A stretch of DNA of 59,845 nucleotides from an uncultured Prochlorococcus sp. GTDB lineage: Bacteria; Cyanobacteriota; Cyanobacteriia; PCC-6307; Cyanobiaceae. Position numbers and translations under genes: made by a program. Every line of letters starts with the position of its first letter. The first letter of the stretch is position 1. The DNA lies in NCBI GenBank assembly GCA_902590355.1, contig CACIWI010000004.1:1-59845 (forward strand), read 5' to 3'. Below, in pieces: positions 59,628 to 59,845 of the stretch. The notes beneath the pieces are model-generated. The model worked only from the letters and a program-made list of their open reading frames with translations, was not told where the DNA came from and made no database searches.

Positions 59628-59845
59628 TTTTTTGGAATTAACAACTCAGCTATTTGAACAGCATTAAGAGCTGCTCCTTTTCTTATTTGATCTCCACATA
59701 ACCATAATTCTAATCCATTAGGCTGACTTATATCAGTTCTTAGCCTGCCAACAGCAACATTATCTCTTCCCATAACATCATTTGGCATAGGAAATCTATT
59801 ATTTTTGTAATCCTCAATAATTTCAATTCCAGGAGATTTTTTTAA
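59624..59845 (-). CDS. asd: Aspartate-semialdehyde dehydrogenase, C-terminal part (cut by window edge)
   Basis: The minus strand is open to the end of the window and encodes the last 73 residues of aspartate-semialdehyde dehydrogenase, which reduces aspartyl phosphate to the semialdehyde. Readable blocks are [38 protein letters not shown] (the conserved GDQIRKGAA segment that contacts substrate) and [11 protein letters not shown]. The TGA stop overlaps the dapA ATG by 4 bases. The N-terminal part with the catalytic cysteine lies outside the window. lysC, which makes its substrate, is at 50953-52713. Confidence 0.93.
   Translation of the reverse strand, partial: LKKSPGIEIIEDYKNNRFPMPNDVMGRDNVAVGRLRTDISQPNGLELWLCGDQIRKGAALNAVQIAELLIPKK

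Overview
The window is a compact, A+T-rich (roughly one-third G+C by eye) cyanobacterial chromosome segment. Photosystem genes (psaC, psbZ), ndhS, ycf23, cyanobacterial-type secA, mutS and lysC, very short intergenic gaps and many overlapping gene ends all point to a streamlined high-light Prochlorococcus marinus genome. That assignment rests on protein recognition and base composition, not on a database search. About 62 protein genes, two tRNAs, the RNase P RNA and a TPP riboswitch are supported. I see no insertion sequence, prophage, CRISPR array or transposase, and no gene-free stretch longer than 300 bases. The longest gap (18321-18519) holds the thiC riboswitch.

Layout. 1-8.9 kb: carbon metabolism (3' part of icd, a four-carbon acid sugar kinase, an aldose-epimerase-like protein, an alpha/beta hydrolase, a Na+/H+ antiporter, glycogen phosphorylase) and two small unknown genes. 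9.0-11.0 kb: RNA processing and ribosome assembly (tRNA-Arg, rnpB, rnc, ndhS, rimM). 11-18.5 kb: glmS, psaC, acpP-fabF-tkt, and thiC behind its riboswitch. 18.5-24.9 kb: a peptidase/TPR/ruvB run, smpB, lysS and an OmpR-type response regulator. 25-28.6 kb: mreBCD, ssb and a DedA protein. 28.6-33.5 kb: ahcY, tsaE, a PfkB kinase, a second alpha/beta hydrolase and a group 2 sigma factor. 33.5-38 kb: a tightly packed gyrB, SH3-like, crcB, crcB, mgtE run. 38-44.3 kb: miaA, infC, a GntR regulator with cysE, then secA. 44.5-46.3 kb: a GNAT protein, an NTF2-like protein, tRNA-Gly, ribH, psbZ. 46.4-59.8 kb: mutS, cobH, holA, lysC, uvrB, ycf23, tilS, and the asd-dapA-rnj run, with asd cut by the window edge.

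The gene set is mostly core, so I found no classical accessory system. The observations most worth a second look are: a MutS with a beta-clamp-like QxxLF motif at its N-terminus and no C-terminal tail; an RNase J ending in an arginine-rich tail resembling the PNPase-docking tail of cyanobacterial RNase E; a pair of CrcB/Fluc subunits that have each lost a different conserved residue; an SH3-like gene separated from the first crcB by an in-frame stop and one codon; and a strongly G+C-rich, synonymously atypical start of infC.
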